Source: Syntrophaceae bacterium
Lineage (GTDB): Bacteria; Desulfobacterota; Syntrophorhabdia; Syntrophorhabdales; WCHB1-27
Assembly (NCBI GenBank): GCA_003165115.1
Contig: PLSJ01000062.1
Span: forward strand, 1-9,808
Direction of reading: 5' to 3'
Length of the DNA stretch: 9,808 bases
How positions within the stretch are numbered: position 1 is the stretch's first letter; each line of letters begins with the position of its first letter. A program made the position numbers and the translations under genes. The notes below the pieces were generated by a model. That model was not told the DNA's origin, did not search any database, and saw only the letters and a program-made list of their open reading frames with translations. Positions 1 through 7,542 of the stretch are shown piece after piece.

Positions 1-1
1 C

Positions 2-136
2 TCGATCCTCTATTATCAGGAGATCAAAAAGTTCGTGAGCGCCGGGCACACCGAAGCGATAGACCTGATCATCGACGAAGAGAGGATGCACTTTGCCCTG
101 CTTTCGAGACTGCGGAGAGAAGCGACCATCCCCTGA
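2..136 (+). CDS. Ferritin-like / rubrerythrin-type protein, C-terminal fragment
   Basis: This is the last 44 codons of a gene whose beginning lies left of the window; it ends at TGA 134-136. The visible protein begins SILYYQEIKKFVSAGHT and contains DLIIDEERMHFALLSRLRRE. The tyrosine pair near the start of one helix and an E-E-x-x-H motif (EERMH) in the next fit the last helices of a ferritin-like four-helix bundle, where the Glu and His would bind a di-iron centre. Rubrerythrin-like proteins act in peroxide defence or iron handling in anaerobes. No rubredoxin-type CxxC knuckle follows the helix, so this member either lacks that domain or carries it upstream, out of view. The family call rests on one motif and helix spacing in a short fragment, so it is moderate; the exact role cannot be told. 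Confidence 0.6.
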   Translation, partial: SILYYQEIKKFVSAGHTEAIDLIIDEERMHFALLSRLRREATIP

Positions 137-282
137 GCGAGCCATTCTCTTTTCCCGCAATAAGGGCGCTGCTCCGAACACACTGCCCTCAATCATAGCC
201 GGGGAGCCTCTTCATCCGGGCGCATTTAAGCTCCTGCGGCGACCTGCCGAAAACATCACAGAACGGTGGGGACGAAGAGCCA

Positions 283-1488
283 ATGAATGTCTATCTGCTT
301 TCCCAACACAGCCTGGGGGTCGGTCATCTGAGCAGGACGTCGCTTCTGGCCGGAGAACTGGCGCGGATACCCGGCGTCTCCGTGGTCCATATCTCGTGCG
401 GTCCGTCGACCGGAATAATTCCCTCCCGGCCGGAAGTGTCGCTCGTCGAGCTTCCACCCCTGATTGTCGGGGGCCTCTCTTCCACCGAGCTTGTGCCGAC
501 CGAGGGAGGCAGGACCAGGCAGGACGTGGAAGGGGAGCGGGTGCGCGTGATAGAGGGTCTGATGGAGAAACGTCCTCCCGACATGTTCATCACCGAGTTC
601 TTCCCTTTCTCCCCCCATCGCCTGGAAGGCACGGTCATGCCTCTCCTCCGCGCCATAAGGCAGCGGTATCGGGGGTGCGCGATAGTCTGCTCGGCCAGGG
701 ACATACCCGTGTGCCACCACGAGGCGCTTCCGGCGGAAAAGGTCGCCTCCATCGGCTCCGTCTTCAACACGTACTACGACCTGCTCCTGGTCCATTCCGA
801 CCCTGTCGTCCTGAGCCTCAGCGATGTGCCCGGCTTGCGGGCTTTGAGACTCTCGTGCCCTGTCGTCTATACCGGCTATATCTGCGAAAGGCGCAGCACC
901 ACGCCGCGGCCTGCCGCCGTGGGTGGCAAAAGGAAAGTCATCGTCACGGTGGGCGGGGGACGCGACGGCCATCGCCTCATCGGCTGCGCGATAAGCGTTG
1001 CGCTGCGGAAGAAGGAGTACCTTTTCGACATCGTGTGCGGCCCCTTCATGGAAGAAAGCATGGTCGAGCGGATGAGCCGAAGGGTCGCGGGTATGGCACA
1101 CGTACGGGTGCACCGGTGCGTGCACAACCTTAAGGAGGCCATCGCCGGATACGACCTGGTGATATGCCAGGGGGGCTACAACACGCTCATGGAGACGGTC
1201 GTCCGCGGAAGGAGATGCATCTCCATCCCGAGGAAGGGCTCCTACGAACAGGGGAAACGGGTGAGGGTCTTTTCCGCGAAGGGGCTGCTCACCGCGCTCG
1301 CGGAAACGAGGCTCACCGGCGTCGCGTTATCGGGGCTGATCGACGAGGCCTTCCGCGGCGACTATACGCCGGCCCTCCGCCTCGATCTGGAGGGCCTGGG
1401 ACGGACGACCTCGATCATAGGTGAGTGGCTGTCATCGCGCGCCGGGGGTGTGCCCTTCCCCCTTGCGCCGTCCCGCCGCGTGGTCTAA
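283..1488 (+). CDS. GT-B fold glycosyltransferase, MurG-like / COG4671-type
   Basis: This 401-residue protein is probably a nucleotide-sugar-dependent glycosyltransferase of the GT-B fold. Near the N-terminus, G-V-G-H-L-S-R-T (residues 12-19) is the glycine-rich GxGHxxR loop seen in MurG-like and 'predicted glycosyltransferase' COG4671 proteins. The second Rossmann-like domain begins with a hydrophobic strand and a GGGRDG loop (about 221-229). The donor-binding region is marked by C-Q-G-G-Y-N-T-L-M-E (295-304), equivalent to the GG.NT..E motif of GT28-type enzymes. No membrane helix or signal peptide is evident, so it is likely cytosolic or peripheral. ATG 283 is the first in-frame start that keeps the N-terminal strand (MNVYLLSQ) intact; its ribosome site is weak. 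It stands 146 bases after the ferritin-like gene and 119 before the YhaO-type gene, so no partner suggests the acceptor. Donor and acceptor are unknown. Family fairly sure, substrate not. Confidence 0.72.
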   Translation: MNVYLLSQHSLGVGHLSRTSLLAGELARIPGVSVVHISCGPSTGIIPSRPEVSLVELPPLIVGGLSSTELVPTEGGRTRQDVEGERVRVIEGLMEKRPPDMFITEFFPFSPHRLEGTVMPLLRAIRQRYRGCAIVCSARDIPVCHHEALPAEKVASIGSVFNTYYDLLLVHSDPVVLSLSDVPGLRALRLSCPVVYTGYICERRSTTPRPAAVGGKRKVIVTVGGGRDGHRLIGCAISVALRKKEYLFDIVCGPFMEESMVERMSRRVAGMAHVRVHRCVHNLKEAIAGYDLVICQGGYNTLMETVVRGRRCISIPRKGSYEQGKRVRVFSAKGLLTALAETRLTGVALSGLIDEAFRGDYTPALRLDLEGLGRTTSIIGEWLSSRAGGVPFPLAPSRRVV

Positions 1489-1542
1489 AGCGAGGACGCC
1501 CTTGCGCTCGACCCGGCATCGCGCGGTCCCTTTCCAAAGCAA

Positions 1543-1571
1543 TTGACAAAAGCCGTGGATATTGGTAAAAG
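1543..1571 (+). promoter_or_regulatory. Sigma70-type promoter of the YhaO/YhaN operon
   Basis: A perfect -35 hexamer TTGACA (1543-1548) is followed by exactly 17 bases and a -10 TAAAAG (1566-1571, 4 of 6 matches). TG at 1563-1564, one base before the -10, makes it an extended -10. Transcription would start near 1578, giving a leader of about 30 bases to ATG 1608. It lies in the short gap after the glycosyltransferase stop, so the DNA-repair pair has its own promoter instead of depending on the upstream gene. Confidence 0.65.
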
Positions 1572-1607
1572 CTGCTCAACAGTCATCGGTTAAATCGGGC
1601 ACAGATT

Positions 1608-2867
1608 ATGAGCAGCCGTTCCTTCTCTTTCATCCACGTGGCGGACCTTCACCTCGACAGTCCGTTCAAAGGGATCACGGCGAAAAACGCGGCAATCGCG
1701 GACCCCTTGCGCTCCGCGACCTTTCGGGCCTTCGACGCCCTCATCGACCTCTGCATCGAAAGAGCGGTACAGTTCCTCGTCGTGGCCGGCGATATATATG
1801 ACGGGGAGGACCGGAGCCTTCGCGCCCAGCTCCGGTTTCACGACGGACTGGTCCGGCTCGCCGAAAAGAACATTGCGACCTATGTGGTCCACGGCAACCA
1901 CGACCCCTACGGCAGCCGCTCTTCGTCTCTCTCTTTCCCGGCCAATGTCCACATATTCGGCTACCGCCACGTGGAGTCGATGCCGTTCGTCAGGGAAGGG
2001 GCGACCGTGGCGGTGATATCGGGCATCAGCCACGCGAGGAAGAACGAAACGGAGGACCTGGCGAAGAGGTTCGCGCGCCGCGCCTCCGAGCCCTTCCACA
2101 TCGGCCTGCTCCATTGCACCGTCGGCACGAACACGGGTCACGACCCCTACGCCCCATGCCAGCTCAGCGAGCTGCTCGACCTGGAATTCGACTACTGGGC
2201 GCTGGGACACGTCCATGAGCAGAGCGTGCTGGACGACCGGTCCACGGTCTGCTACACGGGCAACACGCAAGGCAGGAGTTTTCGTGAGACGGGCAGAAAG
2301 GGTTGCCATCTGGTGACGGTCGAGGACGGCGTCGTCGCCGGCGTGGAGTTTTGCGCCCTGGACGCCATACGCTGGGCCGAGATCGACGTCGGCATCGAAG
2401 GCATCCCGACGCTCGACCGACTCAGCCTCGCGCTCCACACGAGCGTCCGGGACCTGGCGAGACAGGCCGACGGCAGGGCGGTGATCTGCCGCGCCCGGCT
2501 GACGGGGAGGGGTGCTTTATACCCGGAGCTGCGCAAGGGAAACAACGTGGAAGAGTTGCTGGAGCGTACACGTGAGTCCCTTGCGTACGATGACCCCTTT
2601 GTGTGGATGCAGGAGATCGACTTTCACTGCCGCCCGGAAATCGACATGGAAGAAAGACGGAAAGGGGCTGATTTCCTTGCCCAGGTCTTGCGCATATCCC
2701 GGGAGCTGCGGGACGAGCCGACAAGGGCGCGGCAGAGAGAGCTTTCCGACCTCCTCTCGAACAGGGCGGTAAACAGCGCGGTCCAGGGGTTTACCGACGA
2801 TGAGGTCCGCACGATGGTGGAGCGGGCCGAGCTGATCTGTATCGACGCGCTTGAGGCGGACGAATGA
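1608..2867 (+). CDS. Mre11/SbcD-like metallophosphoesterase (YhaO type), putative DNA exonuclease
   Basis: This 419-residue protein is a calcineurin-like phosphoesterase of the Mre11/SbcD/YhaO group, expected to be the nuclease subunit acting with the ATPase encoded next. All five metal-binding motifs are present in order: DLHLDSPF (D13, H15), VAGDIYD (D62), VVHGNHDP (N97, H98), LLHC (H169) and WALGHVHE (H201, H203). GHDPYAPC...YWALGHVHE and YTGNTQGRSFRETGRKG are signatures of the YhaO subgroup rather than classical SbcD. Residues from about 240 on form a C-terminal region that would cap the nuclease and contact the ATPase arm. ATG 1608 is used because it directly precedes the first beta strand (FSFIHVADLH); the Shine-Dalgarno sequence is weak. 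The stop codon overlaps the start of the ATPase gene (ATGA), so the two are translationally coupled. Nothing looks broken. The family is near certain; the physiological DNA substrate is inferred. Confidence 0.9.
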   Translation: MSSRSFSFIHVADLHLDSPFKGITAKNAAIADPLRSATFRAFDALIDLCIERAVQFLVVAGDIYDGEDRSLRAQLRFHDGLVRLAEKNIATYVVHGNHDPYGSRSSSLSFPANVHIFGYRHVESMPFVREGATVAVISGISHARKNETEDLAKRFARRASEPFHIGLLHCTVGTNTGHDPYAPCQLSELLDLEFDYWALGHVHEQSVLDDRSTVCYTGNTQGRSFRETGRKGCHLVTVEDGVVAGVEFCALDAIRWAEIDVGIEGIPTLDRLSLALHTSVRDLARQADGRAVICRARLTGRGALYPELRKGNNVEELLERTRESLAYDDPFVWMQEIDFHCRPEIDMEERRKGADFLAQVLRISRELRDEPTRARQRELSDLLSNRAVNSAVQGFTDDEVRTMVERAELICIDALEADE

Positions 2868-5800
2868 GGATATCGGATATGTACGTGGACGGGTTCGGCA
2901 TATTCCACAACCTGTCCGTGGAAGACCTCCCGCCGGGCTTTATCCTCTTTTCGGGCGAGAATGAGGCAGGCAAATCGACGTGTCTCTGGTTCATACGGGA
3001 CATGTTGTTCGGGTTCAGGGACAAGAGATCGAAAGACAACGAGTACCCGCCGCTGGCGGGCGGCACCCAGGGCGGACGCATCAGGTTCGCGAGCCGGCGA
3101 TTCGGGGAGATCACCCTGGAAAGAAGGGCAGGAAAAAAAGGGGGGCTGGTAAGCGTCACCCTCCCCGACGGCAGGAAGGCGGGTGAAGAGGCGCTGCACG
3201 AGCTTTTGGGCGGGACGACCCGCGAGCTCTATCGAAACGTCTACGCCTTCAGCCTGAGCGAACTGCAAAGCATGGAGACCCTCGATAACGACGCGGTGAA
3301 GGCCGCCCTTTACGGGGCCGGCACGGGCACCGGCGTGCGCGCGTTGTCGACCGCGATGACAACCATAGGCAAAAGGCTCGATGAGCTTTTCAAGCCGGGG
3401 GGCAGGAGCCCGGAGCTTAATCGAAGGCTGCGCGAGCTCGAAGATATCCGGGTAAAATTGCGCGACAGCCGGCAGGAGCTGAAAAGATACGACGAGGCCT
3501 TCCAGGGGCTCGGCCGCACGGCGAAGGCCATGGAAGAGCACAGGGCGGAAATACGTGCGTTAAACCGGGAGAAGGAGCGGGTCGATACCTGCCTCAAGGC
3601 GTGGGATGACGCAATGCTGCTCGGGAACCTGATGCGGGAATTGGCGGACCTGCCCCTCACGATAGAAACGTTCCCCGCCAAAGGCGTCGACCGGCTGGAC
3701 CGGCTGGAAGAGCAGATCGAGGCGAAAGAGGCGCTGTGCGCCACGCTGCGCGATGAGAACGATGAGGCTGCGCGCGAGATGGACACGCTGCACGCGGACG
3801 AGCGCCTCCTGGAGAAGTCCGAGCCGGTCCGCGAGCTGATCGCCGGTAAGGCGACCTACGTCGCCGACAGCGCGGCCGTATACGCGTTGAGGCAGCAGAT
3901 CGCGGCCGTCGATAAGAGTATCGGCACCGCGCTTTCCGAGCTTGGCAGGGACTGGACGGAGGAGAAGGTGCTTTCCCTGGACAGGTCGCTTTTCGTCCGT
4001 GAGGAGATAGAGAGGCGACGACAGACCCTGGAGGACCTGAGAGCCGGCCGCGTCAACGCCGAAAACGGCTTTGCCGCAAGGAAGGAAGCGTATGACGCGG
4101 CGCTCGGGGACAGGCAGGAGGCCGAAAGAGAGCTCGAAAGGACGCCCGCGGAGGAAAGAGAAGCGGACGAGGAGACCATCGCGCAACTGCAAAAAGGCAG
4201 GGACCAGTTCGCTTCCATCGTCGCCGACCTGCCGAGGGTCCGGAAAGAGCACGACCAGGAGAGGGAGCGGCTCAAAGATGCCATCCGGGAAATCAGCGCG
4301 GACTGGAGCGAGGAGGAGATCGCCTCGTTCGATTGCTCCATAGCGGCCCGGGAAAAAGTCCAGACCTTCGAGCGGACGTGCGCCGACGTCGAGGCAGAGG
4401 TCCGAAAGGCCCAAAGTTGGATCGACGCGGCGTCCAGGGAGCTTGAGGACGCGAGGGAGATGGTCGACCGGAACGCCCGTGAGATCGGGAGAATGGAGCC
4501 CGTCGCCCTCACCCGTGAGGAGCTGGCAGCCCGCAAGGCGTCCCTGAGGGCACTCCGGGCACTTGTCGGCACCCGCGAAAAACTCTCACTCACGATCGAC
4601 TACGAGAAACAGCGGCTCGATGAGAAAGAGGAGGAGAAGAGACAGTTCAGGGCCGGTTTGCGGACACCGCCCGGAAAGACGGCACATTTCGCCCCTTTTG
4701 CCGCGATCCTCCTTGGGGCCGTGGTCCTTATGCTCTCCGTGCGGGCCGGATCGCACGCGTGGGTCGCCCTCGCCGCCTGCCTCGTGGTCGCGGGCATTCT
4801 CGGCTGCGCGGCCTACAGGGCCGCCGTCAAGGCGTCGTCGGCCGCCGCATCCCGGCTCGCGGAGCTGGACGACAGGATCGACCTTGCCTCGTCCGTCCTG
4901 GATGAGGCAAGCGGCCGCCGCGGGGACCTCGACCGGCGGATCGGGGAGATCACACGGGGTTGCGCCATGGACACGCATCCGACGGTCGAGGCGCTCGACG
5001 CCGGGGACACCGCGATCGATGAAGCGATGAGCCGGCGCGAAAAGATAACGGGCCTGATCGAGGACCAAAGGACGTGGAGAGACAGGGCGGAAAAGGCGCT
5101 GAAAAGCCTGGAGGAAGGGGAAAAGAAAAAAGAGGCGGAAGAGGCGCGCTTATCGTCAGCCGGAGGCGAGTGGGAAGAGTACCTTCGGCGCGCGCGGCTC
5201 GCGTCGGGGATGACGCCGAGGACGGTCCACCAGGTCTTTCCCATGGTCGAGAACGTGAGAGGCCGGCTCAAGACATTGGCGGACACCGGGGAGCGGATCG
5301 CGCGCATGGAGCGGCATCTGTGGGATTACCTTTCCCTCGCGGCCGGCGCGCGCTCTTTGCGCAGCCTGTCCGACCCCGATCCCGCGGCCGTCCTGCCCCT
5401 CCTGGACGCGCTGCTCAGGCGGGACCGGGAGATTATGGGGCGCCTCCACGAGAGGGAAAAGGCGAAAGAGCGGGTAAAGGACAGGTCCGACAGGGTACGC
5501 GTCACGCAAAAGGCGCGTGACGACGCCAAAGAGGCCCTGGACAAGGCAGTCGAAGACGAGAAAGAAGGATGGAGATTGTGGCGCGACTGGCTTCCGGCCG
5601 CGGGGTTCGATCGATCGTTATCGCCTTCCACGACAATGGAGGCCCTGCACAAGATAGACGAATGTGTCCGCGGCATCGACGAAAGGGCCGATTTGACGGC
5701 CCGGCTCGGCAATTGCGAGAAGCATATCCGGGAATACCGGGAATTGGCGCGCGAGCTATGCGAATCCCTCACGATGCCGGTCCCGGCCGCGGAAAGGCTC

Positions 5801-6805
5801 GTCGCGGTCGTGGAGGCGCTGGAGAACGCCTTTGAAGAGGCAAAGACCGAGAGGACAAAGAAGGACGGCCTGCGCAAGCGCCTCGAGGACATCGGGTTCA
5901 GGACCGGCCGGGCAGAGCGCGAGCTGTCCCGGCTCAGGGAAGACGCGGCCACGCTCCTGGCCGAGGCGGGGGCGGGATCAAACGAAGAATTCCGCGGGCG
6001 CGCGGCGCTCTATGAAAAAAGAAACGCCCTCCTGGCCGGCATCGGGAAGGCGCAAGGGGACATAAGAAAGCTGTCCGGACGCGAGGAGACGTCCGGCCTC
6101 ACCGAAGAGCTGCGCCGTTGCGGCAAGGACGACCTCAAGACGGAGAGTGACGAGTGCGCGGCCCGCATCACCGACATCGATGAAAAGCTTCACCGGGTAT
6201 ATCAGGAAAACGCGGCGCTGGGCCAGGAAATGGGCTCCCTTGCCTCAGCGGACGACATATCCCGATTGCGGCTGGAAGAAGAAAAGATTATCGAGGAAGT
6301 GCGCCTCCAGGCGTTCGAGTGGGGGAGCTACGCCATCGCGAAGCAGCTCCTGGCGGATGCGACGAAGCGGTTCCAGGAAGAGCAGCAGCCAAAAGTCATC
6401 AGTGACGCAAGCAGGTTCTTCGGGAGCCTTACCGGGGGCCGGTACGAAAAGATCGTCGCGCCCATCGGAGAGGACACGATTGAAATCGCCTCCCCCCGGG
6501 GGCAGACGAAGAGACCGGAGCACCTGAGCAGGGGCACCGCGGAGCAGCTCTATCTTGCCCTCCGGTTCGGCTACATCACGAATTTCACGGCCGGCGGAGA
6601 AACCCTCCCTGTCATCATGGACGAGATACTCGTCAACTTCGACGCGGTCCGCGCGAAACATGCCGCCGCCGCGATCCTCGCGCTGGCCGACACGCACCAG
6701 GTGATCTATTTCACCTGTCACCCGGAAATAGCCGGCCTGTTTAAAAATCATAAACCGGATATCGCCGTCTATGCCATGAAGGACGGACGGATAACCCGCA
6801 CATAG
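2864..6805 (+). CDS. Rad50/SbcC-like ATPase (YhaN type, AAA_27) with central transmembrane hairpin
   Basis: This 1313-residue SMC/Rad50-like ATPase is the partner of the preceding phosphoesterase; ATP-driven dimerisation of the heads would control DNA access. The N-terminal lobe starts MRISDMYVDGFGIF and holds Walker A GENEAGKST (31-39), with a YhaN-style stretch following (FGFRDKRS...YPPLAGG). The C-terminal lobe has the ABC signature LSRGTAEQ (from 1221), Walker B LPVIMDE (1248-1254, Asp1253 and catalytic Glu1254), D-loop NFD, and switch His1286 in FTCHPE. Between the lobes lie two long charged Glu/Arg/Lys/Ala-rich coiled-coil arms (about 165-600 and 655-1190). At the midpoint are two hydrophobic segments, about 609-625 and 632-651, separated by a short turn. 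No zinc-hook CxxC was found. B. subtilis YhaN is about 960 residues, from memory, so this is a long-armed member. It overlaps the upstream gene by four bases (ATGA). The reading frame is uninterrupted. Confidence 0.9.
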   Translation: MRISDMYVDGFGIFHNLSVEDLPPGFILFSGENEAGKSTCLWFIRDMLFGFRDKRSKDNEYPPLAGGTQGGRIRFASRRFGEITLERRAGKKGGLVSVTLPDGRKAGEEALHELLGGTTRELYRNVYAFSLSELQSMETLDNDAVKAALYGAGTGTGVRALSTAMTTIGKRLDELFKPGGRSPELNRRLRELEDIRVKLRDSRQELKRYDEAFQGLGRTAKAMEEHRAEIRALNREKERVDTCLKAWDDAMLLGNLMRELADLPLTIETFPAKGVDRLDRLEEQIEAKEALCATLRDENDEAAREMDTLHADERLLEKSEPVRELIAGKATYVADSAAVYALRQQIAAVDKSIGTALSELGRDWTEEKVLSLDRSLFVREEIERRRQTLEDLRAGRVNAENGFAARKEAYDAALGDRQEAERELERTPAEEREADEETIAQLQKGRDQFASIVADLPRVRKEHDQERERLKDAIREISADWSEEEIASFDCSIAAREKVQTFERTCADVEAEVRKAQSWIDAASRELEDAREMVDRNAREIGRMEPVALTREELAARKASLRALRALVGTREKLSLTIDYEKQRLDEKEEEKRQFRAGLRTPPGKTAHFAPFAAILLGAVVLMLSVRAGSHAWVALAACLVVAGILGCAAYRAAVKASSAAASRLAELDDRIDLASSVLDEASGRRGDLDRRIGEITRGCAMDTHPTVEALDAGDTAIDEAMSRREKITGLIEDQRTWRDRAEKALKSLEEGEKKKEAEEARLSSAGGEWEEYLRRARLASGMTPRTVHQVFPMVENVRGRLKTLADTGERIARMERHLWDYLSLAAGARSLRSLSDPDPAAVLPLLDALLRRDREIMGRLHEREKAKERVKDRSDRVRVTQKARDDAKEALDKAVEDEKEGWRLWRDWLPAAGFDRSLSPSTTMEALHKIDECVRGIDERADLTARLGNCEKHIREYRELARELCESLTMPVPAAERLVAVVEALENAFEEAKTERTKKDGLRKRLEDIGFRTGRAERELSRLREDAATLLAEAGAGSNEEFRGRAALYEKRNALLAGIGKAQGDIRKLSGREETSGLTEELRRCGKDDLKTESDECAARITDIDEKLHRVYQENAALGQEMGSLASADDISRLRLEEEKIIEEVRLQAFEWGSYAIAKQLLADATKRFQEEQQPKVISDASRFFGSLTGGRYEKIVAPIGEDTIEIASPRGQTKRPEHLSRGTAEQLYLALRFGYITNFTAGGETLPVIMDEILVNFDAVRAKHAAAAILALADTHQVIYFTCHPEIAGLFKNHKPDIAVYAMKDGRITRT

Positions 6806-6890
6806 GGCAGCTATGCGACATTCCCGCGGTAATTTTCACTTTTGGCCGGTCATCTGTCGTCTGTCACAGTGGGGTATACAAGCAAAGTCG

Positions 6891-7181
6891 TCAGTCCTTC
6901 TTCCACCCCTTGGCCATCAGGCAACGCTCGACCTCGTCGCAGACCCTCGTCCCGTTGCGCTCCGCCGCCTGTTTGGCAACTCTCTCGCAATCCTGTTTAT
7001 CCCTGGAGAAACCGCCGCTGGTCATTCCCGGCTTGGTGTAGTAATGCGCGCAACCGGTCAATAGAGCGATCAGAGGGACCACCAGGAGCATCCGTCCCGT
7101 ACCGTGCCGGCCTCGAAGCCCCAACTTATTTGGCGCGTCGAAGCCCTCCCTGACGTGCCTTTGAATGCAACCGGGCATCAT
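6891..7181 (-). CDS. Small secreted lipoprotein, cysteine-containing, function unknown
   Basis: This minus-strand gene encodes 96 residues from ATG 7181 (or 95 from the adjacent ATG 7178). A strong AAGGAGG (7193-7187) lies 5 to 8 bases upstream of these two starts and decides the call. A hydrophobic segment MLLVVPLIALLTGC ends in a good lipobox (L-T-G-C), so the protein should be lipidated on that cysteine and anchored in a membrane facing outward. The mature part is only about 53 residues, with three further cysteines in D..D.EC-like spacing (FSRDKQDCERVA...VCDEVERCLMAKGWKKD), resembling the small entericidin-sized lipoproteins with a C-terminal 'CL..KGW' ending. The stretch before the hydrophobic core is unusually long (about 29 residues); an internal TTG at 7124 would give a more typical signal peptide but has no ribosome site. 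It converges with the ATPase gene, leaving 85 bases between stops. Function unknown. Confidence 0.7.
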   Translation of the reverse strand: MMPGCIQRHVREGFDAPNKLGLRGRHGTGRMLLVVPLIALLTGCAHYYTKPGMTSGGFSRDKQDCERVAKQAAERNGTRVCDEVERCLMAKGWKKD

Positions 7182-7265
7182 GTCGCCCTCCTTGAGAAAA
7201 CTATTTCTCGCAGTGCCGCCTCGATCTGCCGGCCAAAGACCCACACCGCTGCCCTCATGATCTAT

Positions 7266-7293
7266 ATTTTAAGTCTAAAGCAGCGCATTGCAA
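7266..7293 (-). promoter_or_regulatory. Candidate promoter of the small lipoprotein gene
   Basis: Read on the minus strand, TTGCAA (7293-7288, 4 of 6 to TTGACA) is followed by a 16-base spacer and TAAAAT (7271-7266, 5 of 6 to TATAAT). Transcription would start near 7259 and leave an untranslated leader of about 80 bases before ATG 7181. A small stem, GAGAAA/TTTCTC with a 4-base loop (7194-7209), sits directly before the Shine-Dalgarno sequence and might influence its accessibility. Moderate match only. Confidence 0.4.
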
Positions 7294-7438
7294 GGCCGGT
7301 GTAACGACAAAGGGATGCGCAGGGCGACCAGGAGTGGTTAATATAATATACACATGGCCGAAAACGGACCGGGGACGGAAAGGAAGAGAGACGCTGTTGC
7401 ACGATGGGGGCGCGAGCTCCCCTTTACATGTGATAGTT

Positions 7439-7447
7439 TGATATAAT
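7439..7447 (+). promoter_or_regulatory. Extended -10 promoter candidate upstream of fhs
   Basis: TGATATAAT is a perfect extended -10 element: TG (7439-7440), one base, then TATAAT (7442-7447). No acceptable -35 exists at 16-18 bases (TTTACA at 7423-7428 is only 13 away), which extended -10 promoters can tolerate. Transcription would start near 7454, giving fhs a leader of about 207 bases that would contain the inverted repeats at 7464-7529. Confidence 0.45.
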
Positions 7448-7463
7448 ATTCTTGCATTTATGT

Positions 7464-7485
7464 CAGGTTAATTCCCCGTAACCTG
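7464..7485. repeat. Inverted repeat CAGGTTA-N8-TAACCTG
   Basis: CAGGTTA (7464-7470) and TAACCTG (7479-7485) are perfect 7-base reverse complements around an 8-base spacer. Depending on which fhs promoter is used, this is either an RNA hairpin just inside the transcript (from the extended -10 promoter) or a DNA operator/enhancer site centred about 95 bases before the start predicted for the sigma54-like promoter. No T-run follows, so it is not an intrinsic terminator. Confidence 0.55.
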
Positions 7486-7529
7486 CGTCCTTAAAACAAG
7501 ACGGCTGTGCATGCGCGGCAGGATTACGG
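7476..7529. repeat. Longer imperfect inverted repeat overlapping the 7464-7485 repeat
   Basis: CCGTAACCTGC (7476-7486) matches the reverse complement of GCAGGATTACGG (7518-7529) over all 11 bases apart from one extra T in the second arm. The spacer is 31 bases. The left arm shares TAACCTG with the shorter repeat, so in RNA only one of the two pairings can form at a time. Confidence 0.5.
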
Positions 7530-7542
7530 AGTCCCGAGGTTG

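Noticed and set aside
137..282. Promoter or terminator between the ferritin-like gene and the glycosyltransferase
   Set aside because: No pair of hexamers with proper spacing and no hairpin with a T-run could be supported.
93..1133. Long alternative open frames on both strands over the glycosyltransferase gene (for example 93-1133 plus, 256-1125 minus)
   Set aside because: Their translations are low-complexity and Arg/Pro-rich, while the 283-1488 frame has glycosyltransferase motifs in the correct order.
4681..4820. Zinc-hook cysteines in the Rad50-like protein
   Set aside because: Cys639 and Cys648 lie within the second hydrophobic segment and are not arranged as CxxC.
6806..6890. Bidirectional terminator between the converging ATPase and lipoprotein genes
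   Set aside because: No stem of useful length followed by a T-run was found on either strand; only a weak CTGT/ACAG pairing is present.
7354..7446. A 30-codon open frame starting with ATG seven bases after a TATAAT, possibly leaderless
   Set aside because: There is no -35, no ribosome site and no recognisable protein feature; a frame of this length is expected by chance.
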